The notes under the pieces are model-generated. The model made no database searches. It saw only the letters and a program-made list of their open reading frames with translations, and was not told the origin of the DNA. A DNA stretch of 64,000 nucleotides from Ischnura elegans (taxonomy: Eukaryota > Arthropoda > Insecta > Odonata > Coenagrionidae), in the NCBI RefSeq assembly GCF_921293095.1, contig NC_060259.1, positions 27,411,812 to 27,475,811 on the forward strand, in the 5' to 3' direction. Below, one piece after another: positions 23,301 through 35,300 of this stretch (within the stretch, counting starts at the first letter, position 1; every line of letters begins with the position of its first letter). The position numbers and the translations under genes were made by a program.

Positions 23301-26300
23301 CTCAAACTGGTTCAAATCCTTCCCCAGCCCTTTCTCATAGGTATAAATCTGATGTTCTTATGCACTATAACTTCTTGTACTAGATGATAGCTCTGTGAGC
23401 CAAAACACATTGTACACATTAAATAGTTGTGCAAAAGTGCAACTACCTTTTATTTCAATATCTTCAACCTCTCTGTGCCCTCTGAATAGTAGTTCTTTTG
23501 TGGCTGGAAGGCAAGTCATGTAAATTAACCCCTAATTATTTCCCAGTATTTAGTCTCAATTTCAATGTAATTATACTGTGCCGCATTTGCATGGAACTTG
23601 GAATTCAGCCTTGATTCAATGTACATACTGCTAAAATGGCAGATGTGTCCATGTGATCTTTCATGCTTACTGTGACATTATAGAGGTTATTAATTTTGCA
23701 ATTATCATCTTTGTTTCACACACTTATATTGGTATATAAGAGGAGTCATGGGTAACAGAACGATGAACTTGTTGTAAGTGAAGAAAGTTTCAGCTAGTCA
23801 AGGAATTTTCCCATGTCAGAAGATGAAAAAATGTTGAAAGTAATCATAGTGAGATCGTTTTGTGTTTGCCCTCAAAGGTCTGAATTTCCGGCTGTTGTCT
23901 GCCACCAGCGGCAATCTCCTTTTGATCCTCATATCTTTGTGCTTGAAGTGGAGTTACCAGAATCCCTGCGGTAATGCACCTGCCTCTTTCTGCCATCGTG
24001 CAATATGTAGTCAAAAAAGTGACCTCAGTATGACTCATTAAATATTATCCTCCTCGAGAGGACTGTGTAATAATGATCTTTCATTGTCAGCTATTGAGCT
24101 ATTCTCTGACTTCAGGCAAGTATCCATGATTTTTCCCCTCCTTTTATGGGATGACCTGACTAGCCGTAAACTGGCTTAGACCAAAAGACAACATAGGCAA
24201 TCCTTCCAGCCTCGAGGGCCACAGCCATTTCTCTTTATTCTCTAACGACTTTTTTTTACCTCCTGCTCTTTTTTACGAAGTACCTTTTACTGGACATCCA
24301 GACTAACCCTGAGCAGGCCCAGACCAAGAGACAATGATAGCAGGCCAAACAACCTTTTGGGTCGCTGTCATTTTTACCATTCCCCCTCCTTCCTTAAATT
24401 AATTCTGGATTATCCCTTAAAAAGTAGGCTCTGTGCCACTGGACACGTATTGTAGCAGATGCTTTTGAATCACAGTCCCTTCCCACGTGGCACAAAATAT
24501 CTACTAGATGTCTACAAAATGTCTAGAACATCGTAGGCTAATATCTATAAAATATCATGTAATATCTTCTAGACATTTTGTAGGTATCTGAATGTCTGCT
24601 TTTCTGATATCTGCAAGATATCATGAGAAGATATTTTCTAGACATTCATATTCAAATTGGACCCATTGGGAAAATCCAGGATAAATTACTCGAATATATA
24701 ATGTTTCGTTGTAACAAGAGTTTATTTTTCAACTGACAGCCTGATGGTGGAGCAGGAGGTGATGGTAGGGTGTCTTGAGGGGGTTCTTCCTGAATATTGG
24801 AACCCCTCTGGCTTTTGCTTCTTACTAATAGGGGCTTCCTCCTCTGATTCCAAATTTGAAGTTTCCAAAGCAGCCTACAATTTCCTTTTTGATTTCTGAA
24901 AGGAGTCTGCAACATTACCAATGAATTTTGATTCAGTGTCTTTCAGGAATTCATAAGAATTTTTAATGCAAGTTTTTGCCTACATATTTAAACACCTTCA
25001 TCAGGGCTATGAATTCTCCTCTTTTATCACAAATATTGTTGTTTATGAAGTATGTATCATTTCTTGAAATAATATTGTTGAAATGACACATTGCAATATT
25101 TCCACTTATAGATTTATTTTACACTACGCGTTTCGTCGTTACAGCGACATTTTCAAGTGTCACAAACGCGTAGTGTAAAATAAATCTATAAGTGGAAATA
25201 TTGCAATGTGTCATTTCAACAATATTACGAACTTCCACCACATCGTGCCTAACATCATACAAGATATCTTGAAATAATCTTTTTGTTAAATTATTTTCTG
25301 AAATTCCGTTTTTTTTAAGGCTAAGCAGTAGCCATACATTCATAGAATAGACATATTCTAGACATCTTGTAGATATTTAAAAAAACAAGCTATCATAACT
25401 TAAAATTGCTTTTATAAACATTTGTCAAAAGAGTTGCCATTGCTTTTTTAGTGCACGTGCATACAATGACTTCATCTATCCATCCACCAAAAAGCATTGC
25501 AGTTACACTTTTTTTCAAGATTGAGGTGTTTTTTTGGCTAATTTCAGTGTAAATATACAATAAGAATGTCCACACAAAAAAGACATTCTAGACACCTAGT
25601 AGATACCCTATTCTTCCGAATATAGTACCCCCTGAATATAGTCCCCCCCTAATTTTGAGACTTGAGTTACGGGAAAAAATTTAAAAAATGGGTTTGAATG
25701 TAGTCCCCCCTTAACTTTTATAATGGGCATTTTTGGAAAAAAGGGGGGACTATACTATATAAGGGGGTATTTAAGATATCCAAGACATTGTATATATGCT
25801 CTAGATATCTAGAAGATATTGTTTGTAATGTGGGTTGATGAGTGTGCAGTCAAAGGTGCCCGCAAGAGAATTTTTTAGTATCTCTTTACCCTCACCCCTG
25901 GAGAAAGGGAAGGAAAGGCTAGTGTGTGATCTCATCAGCTGTTATTTGAGGAGGTAAATTACACTTCTGAGAGCCTACCATAAGAATTCAAAGAATGCTG
26001 GACATTATGGAGACTATTTTGTGGTGCACCATCAAAATGTCTTGTTTGGAGCACCAACTCAGCTTGAGGGTTGTGTTTGGGTGAGGGGGTTGAGTTTCTA
26101 CGGCCTCGGAACTATAGAAAGGAAATACTCAATTGACTGTATAATTCTCCCAAGGCTTGTCCACCTTGCAAGTCAAAAATTTTCACTGTGTTCCCCTCCC
26201 CGTTCCCCCCTAACCCCTTATAGCCATAGACGTTCCCCTCTTATGTTTAACACCCAATACTGTTGTAATCCTCCCTCATTGGCCCCTTCATCTTCAACCC

Positions 26301-29300
26301 TCCCCATTCTTATTCCTATTTATATTTTGGTTGTCCTCCCGTCCCCTCCACTTTCAGCCTCGTGTTGTAAGTGCATTTGGTTCTTCCTTCAGCATGCTGA
26401 AGAGGGCTACTTTGTAGCCGAGATACTAGGGTTCCCACTCTACCGTGAAAACCTTAAAGCCGTGAATTTCGTCTACTGTGAAAAAACTTGGAAATAGCCG
26501 TGAATTTTGTCTTAAAACCTTAAAAATCTCTCAAACTTGATTTTAGATCTACGATTGACGGGTCAAAAGAAAAATAGGTCTATCACTCGCAGATACTGTC
26601 CACGCATTTATCTGCACACGTGTATTGGAAGAGCAAATATTGGTCCGTGTGTCATGACGACACACAGACCTTAAGGCTGTGATCGGACGACCTTAAACTA
26701 AAGTGATCATTAACCCTGGCGAGAAATCAGACACATCTTCACTTCTCTATCACCCTCCATTTTCTCACTCACAACCTTTAGCCGGCCCTAAATTTTGCTA
26801 ACGATAGGCGACGTCATAAGAGACCTTTCTTTGCTGCGTTTGCATTCCCAGTGTTTATCGCGTTTGCTGTATTTTTAGTTAACGTGCAGCCAGTGATTGT
26901 TATGTGATCAATATTTCTTCCTAAAGTAACTTATTAAGAGACCGTGAATTTGACGCAATTTAGACTGTGAAAACCTGGAAAAATCGATGAATTTTATAAT
27001 TTAGTTTGAGTGGGAACTCTGAATACGTATTACGTGTGTTTTCCTCGTCCCCTTGCCGATCCCCGACGACGCTCTCTTTGAGCAATATTTTTTCTCCCGG
27101 AAAATTGAAGCCATCTGTAGGTGAGTGAATGTGTGAGTGACTGCTTATTGAGTGCGTGTGTGTCCACAAGTCACTGGTTATCCCTGACAGGTCCATCCTT
27201 TGAAGATTCCTAGTTTTTTGTGGAGCGAGAATCTTTAGTGGAGGTCCCTACAGCCCCAACAAAGGATCTTGTTGTGTATGTTTGTTGTGATTGAATGTGT
27301 GTGTGTGTGTTTTGGGCCATCCGGTTGAGAAGCTGGTGTTTGGTCCCTGCGGTGAATCTCTTCCCCTTTCCACACACCAACACAGTGAATATTTTTGACT
27401 TGCAAGGTGGACGAGCAGTAGGAGAATTATACGGCCAATTGAGTATTTCCTTTCTACATCAGAATAATTAGATTCTGTCTACACCTTTAGTGAATGAAAA
27501 GGTGGTGTCCATCCAGTTCATCAATCTGAACCATTCATTGAAATATTTTGCAATTCAAGAATTACTGGAGCCGAATATAGGAATCTATTTTATTGGCACT
27601 TCAGGGGTGTTGGATTTTTTTAAAATTTATATTTTACTGCTAATGCTATAACGTATAATACACATTTTGTTGACATTCTCGTGTTGACCAATTCAATATA
27701 TTTTATGAAATGATGGGTTGGATGATTGGAAAAATTTTTTCCCCAGCGGGATTGCTACCAAAATCTAGCGGTGAATGCCATTATAAAGGCTGATATCCTC
27801 GATGAAATGGATATTGGACTTATATTTACTGAGAGAGGCTTCCAGCCAAGTATGTCTGAAGAAATGCTGAGATGGTGAGTTTTATGTTCATATGCTTTTT
27901 ACTTATGCTGTTTATTTTTTAATTTCTTCAGCCCCCTTATTCAGTGTTTTCTTCTGCGTGAGAATGAAAGGGCCATTTTGTCATTTTATTGTCATTTGTT
28001 TTTTATTATATGGAAAGCGCTTGATAACTGTATTCATGTCTTTGTAGTCTTTTGACTTTCTAGTTTTAATTATGGCTACTCATGTATTGAATTTTGTCTT
28101 TACATTAATGACACAGTTAAGAGTTATCGAAGAAGTGTCAAATCTTCAGAAAACTAATTCTACTTCTTTAGCTTTACTCACCTCCTCTGTTTTGTTTGAT
28201 TTTGTTGAAGTATATGAATTTTATTTGTTATTTTTTATATTGAAATGGTATGCATTGGTTATTGAAATACATAATAATTTTTTTTTTTTAATTGTAAAGT
28301 GCTGATGCATATCTGTTATGTATCTTACTAAGTTACCGTATAAGCGCATGTAAGAGGCGCACCTTTTTTCCCAGATATTGCAGCCGAAAATGAGGGTGCG
28401 CCTCTTACACAAACTTTTTATCTTCCCCCCCTCCCCTTTACCGGTCGAAAGTCCAAGGGGAACTGAGTGGCCTTGGTTTTCAGCCATCTGAAACCCTAGG
28501 TCAAAAACAAGCGGCAGGCCGGGGAGTTTCTCCCTTAGTGACATATTTTTAAAATGCTCCTGTTTGAATTTCTTGTAAGCATTATGCGGTCACGTCGGTA
28601 TCTCAGAGGTGAGCATGGAAAAGAACGCGAGGGGTGATTCGCTCTGGAAGGCGTGCTAAATTTACTGCCACGAGTGGACATCCCACGGAATTTATACTGC
28701 ATATAGTAATCGCTTATCAAACGTAGAGAAAAGCGTAGTTTTGAAGGACATACCTGGTTAGTAGTCAAGATCTGTCTTGCGGAGCAATTTCCATTACGCT
28801 GAGCACGTGATTTTTCAAAAATCATCTTCAGACGCTAATGTGAGGATTTTTGCAACTGAAAATTATATTGGAGTCAAAACCTGCGCTTTAAAAATTTCGA
28901 TCGAGTTTGTTCATTGTTGGACTAAATTGTGGATATAAGAAATCAGAAATGCTTACAAGTGAAGAGTGCGGAAGGAGAGGTCGAGGGGAAGGAGCGCGCT
29001 CCCTCCCCTACGTATTTCAAGCTACGAGGCTATGAGCGAAGGAGCAAGGGACGAACACGTCCGATCTTGCATGTGACGTCGTTGCCTTCAAAGCGAAGGG
29101 GCGAAGGCGCCGCAATGTGATATACGCAGTTTGCGTTGCCTGAAGTTTCCAGTCCGTCTCGTCTTGTTTGAATGCGCTTATGCTATGCTTGTTTCTTCTG
29201 AAATTGTGCTGTTTAGACTATTTTGAATATTAGTAGCCTTGTTGTAACTATAAATCTTTGTGTCAAAAAATTACAGCTTAACACATTCGGTGCGGACATT

Positions 29301-32300
29301 CAGGACACGACTTTACGTAGGACCGGGAATCTTTTTCTTTTGATTACCAACCGTTGCTTTACATAAACAAATTTTACGCCAATATTTTCGCTGAATTTCA
29401 TTTTTTAACCGTTAATTTTTTAAACATTATCTCCGCCGCCTATCGGCGGCTGCCCGATCGGCGAGATTGTTTTCAAAAATAGATGTTAGCGCATATCTTT
29501 CTATTTCCTACTATTTGTTTCGTATAATATTTCGGTAATGTAATGATTATCTATGACCAATTTATTAATATTGACGACAATTTTACCAACAATTTTTCAG
29601 GTCATTACCATGCCGCCTATCGGAAGTGAACCGCTCTACGTGATGTTTCCTATTCTGCTAATGTCGGCAAGCAAGCTCTTTCCTCGCATAGCAGTGTTAT
29701 TTATTGGTCTCACGATTAGACTAATGCAAGCCAGAGTAGCAAAAACTTTAAACATAAAATTTTATTTAAGTATACTAAAAAAATGTGTATTTCAAAATAA
29801 TTACACGCTATTTTGTTTCAAAACTTCATCTAAAATATATTTCTTCTTTGAATACAATTCACACTTTTATTATTAATTCAAACATTAATTGGATAAACAT
29901 TGCAACAATTGTAATTGGAATTTGCAACATATTTACCGATTAATAGTTATGGAACACTCTAAAACAGGGTTCAAGACATAGTCCTGGTTCACCATCACAC
30001 ATCGGGCAGTACGTGACGACGTCTCTTCTTACTCCTGTCGTTGAGCAGTTACGACATCTTTTTCTTTGCGCTCTTGAACCCTTTTCACTTTGTATTTGTA
30101 CTGGCAAATGGATCTTTTCCTTTCGCTGGATTGGCGCTGGAATTTCTGCCGGCTTGTTTTTGAAAATAAGACTGGCGATTACACTTTCACGAAAGTTCTG
30201 AAGACTCATGTGTTGGCTACTAAATTTATTATGTAGTATTTGCGAGTTGTTTAGAAGTATTTGAAACATGTGTATCCCTAATTTTAAATACCATCTCAGG
30301 CTTCTTCTCTCCACTGGATAATAAGAAATAATCTGGTCCGCCCTATCTATTCCCCCCATAAATTTATTGTATTCGGCTACAACGCTTGGTTTTTTAGAAA
30401 TTTTACCCCTTCTGTTTGCTACTTCTATCATCTCTCCAAAATGCTCCGAGGAAATCATTAAAACTTCTCTTCTATCCTTCCATTTGCATATGAAAATTCC
30501 TTCTTTCGTATACTGGCCCACTACTTCTCCTTTTGCCAATTTTTTATTTACAACATTATGAGGGTTGCCTTTCCTAGTGTTTCTGAGAGTTCCCGTGGAA
30601 TATATTTTCTTTCCCAGCAGTTCTCGCGACAATTTATAGCTGTTATAGAAGTTGTCCATGTACACAGCATGACCAACATTAGTATAATCAGATAGAAGCG
30701 AATGTACAACTTTTTCTGAGTGACCAACTCCCCCAACATTTGGATCCTTGGAACCTGTGTAAACCAAGCAATTCAAAACAAGCCCATTTGGTTCCGTTAG
30801 CATGTACAATTTAATACCATATTTATGCCTCTTGTTTTTTATGTACTGCCGGAAATATAGTCTTCCCCTCCAAAGTACCATCGATTCATCTAAGCTAAGT
30901 TGTTTCTGAGGATAGTACACTTTTTTCATATTGGTCTGGATAAGATTCAAAAGAGGGCGGATTTTGTAGAGTGGATCACTTGGCTTAGGGTGGCCATCAG
31001 GAGCGTTACGACCAAAATGTAGGCACCGCAAAATGATCATGAACCTGTCTCTTGGCATGGCCTTTGAAAATGTGGGAAATTCATAAAGCCCATCTTTTCG
31101 CCAATAATATTGAATTTTATTTATTCTGATAAGCCCCATATGAAAAAGTAGCCCTAAAAATATTTCAAACTCCCCTCTAGTCAAGTCTTTCCATGGTTTC
31201 ATTTTAGATTTATCAGCTACTGATTTATTCTGCAATTTTTGGGCATAAATATTTGTTTCAGAAATTATGTGGTTGAAAAATTCATCGTTTGCCAAGAGCA
31301 TGAAGAATCCTATTGGATCTAAAACATGAGGCCGTATTTTGAGTCCAGAATTTCCAGTAAAAGCAATAGGAGTGATAACTGGCCGTTCAGTTTGCCATCC
31401 TGCCGGGGATATGCGTTTACCTGAATCACTTGAGGCCTGACAATCGCCATTTGCACCACTGTCATCCTCGGAGCTCTCGTCGGTTTCCTCATCTTCAGAG
31501 GAGACATCAAAATCCGAATCTGTTGCACTTCCATCCGAAATTTCTTCTTCCCTCTCAAAGAACCGAGCGATGTCTTCGTCGGAGATAGACACAGGGTGAC
31601 GAAGTGCGCTCCTTGTCCGCTTTCTTGATGAATTCGGTTTATTCTCCATGAAGTCTTCTTAGAGTAAAATAAAGAAAAAGGTTAAATTATTTCTCAATAT
31701 TGCTGTAAACATTGAAATCAAACATTTCAAATAAAGTCGTACATACCAATTGAGCTGGTTCTAAGTTTTATCTAAAGTATACTTGAAGGTATTTTACGTC
31801 ATTCGAAGCGAATGGTATTTATGAAGCAACTTCTTATTTATCCTGCGGAAAACAACGAGACCATAATCATTATCGGGATAGCAGCAACAAATAGAAATTC
31901 ATTTTTTATGAATAAATAGTAAATACTATTGTTGAATTCTAAAGATAATCAATAAATAGAATAATTATATTTATTTTTAAAATTGTACTTACCTTATGTA
32001 TGCTCCGTCTTTCCAGTAATGTCCTGTTTTGTAAGCTTCAAAAATCCTCAAACTGGAGTGTGAAAACAGTGATGAATTAAAAGCGGTCGTAATACGTGTA
32101 ACCCATTGAAAACGACGAGTAGTTATGCGGACGAGATTGCCGTTTCCCCTTTATATATATGCCTTGAATAACAATGTCGCGAAAGCAAAAATAAAATAGG
32201 TACATTGTACGAAGCACACAGCCAAAAAGTGTCTCCAAAAGGCAAACTGATGGTTTGCTACATAGGAAGTGTTATCTTGACTTCTTTGAAGATAGCGACT

Positions 32301-35300
32301 TGCAAGATTGTAAAAATATAATTGTGGAAACATGATACACGGAAAAAGGGTAAAAAACGCGTAAGGAATACACGGAATCAAATGACATAGTGAATGAAAA
32401 ATAAGAAGGCTTCATTGTATTTCCGAAGCATGACATTTGAGAACGGGGGGCAGATTTTAGAATGTAGTTCTATGTAAAGACCGGGTAAAATTCAGGAGAC
32501 AGCTGTGACGAGCGGGCGACAAAAAAATTTCATTTTGGATCACCAGTGTTTCAAGACGCCGAAAGGCGGCGGCCGATCCTTGGGAAAACACGGCACGCCG
32601 CCTATCGGCGGGGCCCGACGCGAATGTGTTAAAAAACTTAAATTCTGTCAGTTATGTGTCGCGTTAGATCTCTATCTTTTTTTAAACCTCGTGGGTGTCA
32701 TACAATTATTGAAAGCTATCGAGATATCTTTGGGCTCAGTAGATGACTCACCTAGCATTTGGCCTCCAGAAATTGGGAGATCGATCAAGGTCAGTTGGTG
32801 AGACAGGGTAGGGATGAAACACGTTTCCATTGTTCCCCTGTTACTTGATGTTTTCCTATTTTCCTGTTGGGTCTCCGAAAGGAAAAATATGGCAGAGGCA
32901 TTGGCTGATGGAGGGCTGAGTGTGGCTCCGTTAAATCTACGACGTGGTTATTATCCTACGGCGCTCAGATTGCCCCGATTGTTGTCCAATCCCTTGGGAA
33001 GGTTCATGCTATGTGCCTGTTGTGTTTTGCCTTAAAATTTTCCACGGCTGCAATTCTATTGCAATACTCCTGCGAGAGCATTTAAATAAAATTGTTCATG
33101 AATAGGACAAGCATCGTAGAGCAACTGCGTATGCAAAGAGAGGATCGGAACTCTTTCTACTCCCTCTAATGCCGCTATTGCCGCCGCAGTTATCAAAATT
33201 CCAGGCATACGTCTGCAACACCGCGCGATTGTATAAATAAAATGCAGCAAATTTTTTTTCTTCATAGCTTCGATGCTCAAAATAAGGGTGCGCCTCTAAC
33301 ACGTGTGCGCCTCTTACACACGCTTATACGGTATGTTGTTTGTTCTGCTTCTGTTTCAAGTCAATTTATCCGCTTCCTACTACACTTGTGGTGGCGTGCA
33401 TCTTGTTTAGGGGGTTTTGCTCCCTTATAACCTTTGTGGACGGTTTCACTGTCCCATATGGGGAAACGGCTTTGCCATTTAATGTCAGAGTCTTAGAGTT
33501 TAGAATTTTTTCCAGGGGAAGTTGATAGGACTTGGGTTTAAAAGATTACCTGTGCATGGTTTTTGATTGGCTAATACCCTCTCAAATTTCAAGCTTGTGA
33601 TTCTTTTACAAGTGGTCAAAAAATATTGAAAAAGTTGGTGTGTTATACTTGCAAGCATTTGCTCACCTGTTAAAGTCTTTGGAAAGTTTTGGTTTGTAAC
33701 CCTGACTTAGGTGGGTTTTCATAGAACCATGGTTCTTTATAGAGAAATAAGTGGCACATTGTATGAATCATGTATCTTTACGGTATTCAAATAATTAATG
33801 ACATTTGGAGTAAGTTCAAAAGTTTCTGATCTAGAACCATTTAGTGTCGGAATGTTCCCAAATATTGGAATTTCCACGGGGGGAAGGAGAGTGGGGGAAG
33901 TCAGGCTTTTGGAATTGTCTTTTGGGTCATTCCATGTCAGTTTATCCAGGCATGACACCCACTGACACAGATTTGGATAAAAATTAGCAGTTTTCACCCT
34001 TCCACGGAGGAATAAAGCCAAGTAAAATTTTTCTTGGCCATCTCTACTAGTTTCTTTATGACCATTTGAAGTTTGGGTAAAACTACAATTTTTCAATGAA
34101 TGGCCACTCTGAGGGTGCTTGTACCTCCAGAGGTAAATAAATTGTTTTAGTCTCATTTTTCATCCTATTCCTATGACAATTTGCTTGTATATCATAGATG
34201 GCATGAGAAATCCAAATATTAACTGAAAAATGTGGAGTAATTGAAAATTCTCTAAACTCATATGTTTCATAGGATTTTAGAAAATTTGGCGTCAAAAACA
34301 TGGTTCTATAAAACACCAAATTTTGAGCAAAGGCAATGTGTCAATCAAGCTAAATTAAAAAAAATTATTTCTTAAGATACATATGACCCATAATCTGTAA
34401 AAAGAAAATTTGCGGCTTTTTGCTTTCTTTGTTGTTAAAAAAAACTTCTGATGTGATAAAATATTTCCTTTTCATGGCTCTGGTAGTCAGTGTTGGGCCT
34501 TTCCACAAATGTTGTGTAAAGCTGAATGCAGAGCTGTATCATTTTTGTTCCCCACCTTCTACAAAAATTTTCAGTCCTGCAGCACTTCCGAAAGTGGTCA
34601 GGGTTGGGTCTAGCTGGGGGCTTTATATATTATAGACAATAGTTACTAAGTATGGTGTACCTTATCAATTTCAAGGCTCTGGTCCACAGTTGAGAAGCAA
34701 GAATTAATTTAACAGTATAACAGATTATGAAGAAAGACTAAATATTGTGCTCATTAGAAGAGCCTAGTATAGTAATTAATGTTTTGGTAATGTAATGACC
34801 CAGGAAAAGAAATTTTGTATTTGTGGCATTATTATAAACACATCTATCCTGCCAAGTTTGATTAAAATCTACAGAGCGCAGCTCTTGAGTGTCCTTTGCT
34901 GGTAGCGTAATTAATATCATTATAATTTGAGAAAATATAGAGTATACAATGTTGTAATGTCTTTAAATTCTAGGATTCTAATCAAGAGAGCAGTGAAAGA
35001 TGCCATCATTGCTCTTGCTCCATCATTGATCATGACCGTATGGGTTAAAAAAGGGCTTTTAGCGAAGGCTATAATTTTATCACCTGTGGCAGCCTTTTTA
35101 CTTAGCTGGGTACCGGTATTTTCCGCCCAAAAGGAATATAAGAAGCTGCTAAACTTTCTTGAAAGTTCAAAGAAATTTGGGCTGCAGATTAGACTGGCAT
35201 CTAGGCTCATCAATGAAAATGCCCTCATCAATCGAGGGTTCATGCTGTAAGTATCATGTAATGTTTAGTGATTTAATGGAGTATGTCAGGTGCCTCATTG

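Larger units (their letters stand above)
24482..25834. mobile_element. Candidate DNA element with CCCAC termini, 1.35 kb
   Basis: The left end CCCACGTGGCACAAAATATC and right end ...AGAAGATATTGTTTGTAATGTGGG are inverted. Multiple copies of a TCTAGA-centred motif (TCTAGACATTTTGTAG and variants) lie near both ends (24500-24640, 25345-25375, 25580-25605, 25795-25820). Inside, the minus strand at about 24955-24700 shows a decayed coding-like stretch (YEFLKDTESKFIGNVADSF, KSKRKL, LESEEEAPISKKQK) of unknown family. Two younger insertions, 25070-25227 and about 25605-25775, lie in it. No clear TSD. Confidence 0.5.
29282..32628 (-). mobile_element. Complete piggyBac transposon, TTAA-flanked, 3347 bp
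   Basis: Starts CACATTCGGTGCGG and ends CCCGACGCGAATGTG, sharing an 8-bp terminal inverted repeat CACATTCG followed by a partly matching CGG-containing extension. Exact TTAA lies at 29278-29281 and 32629-32632. It carries a single uninterrupted transposase gene on the minus strand. Subterminal palindromes GCCGCCTATCGGCGG lie at 29435-29449 and 32597-32611. All parts needed for mobility appear present, so it may be active or recently so. Confidence 0.95.
28336..33331. mobile_element. TA-flanked TIR element (about 1.65 kb) containing an inserted piggyBac
   Basis: The termini are CCGTATAAGCG at 28336 and its reverse complement CGCTTATACGG ending 33331, both followed inward by TGTAAGAGGCGCAC. 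TA dinucleotides flank both sides (28334-28335, 33332-33333). Each end carries a second GTGCGCCTCT copy, so each can fold into its own hairpin. Removing the piggyBac and one TTAA leaves about 1645 bp without a recognisable transposase. The TA target and end structure suggest the Tc1/mariner/pogo group (inference). It sits in vezatin intron 4. Confidence 0.8.

Noticed and set aside
22897-23387. 107-codon Ser/Phe/Leu-rich open frame as a membrane protein
   Set aside because: Lies inside a repeat cluster, with pyrimidine-rich composition on this strand; no start context, splice sites or family resemblance.
24507-25830. Regularly spaced TCTAGA-type motifs considered as a CRISPR-like array
   Set aside because: Spacing is irregular, the motif is degenerate and occurs in both orientations, and the genome is eukaryotic.
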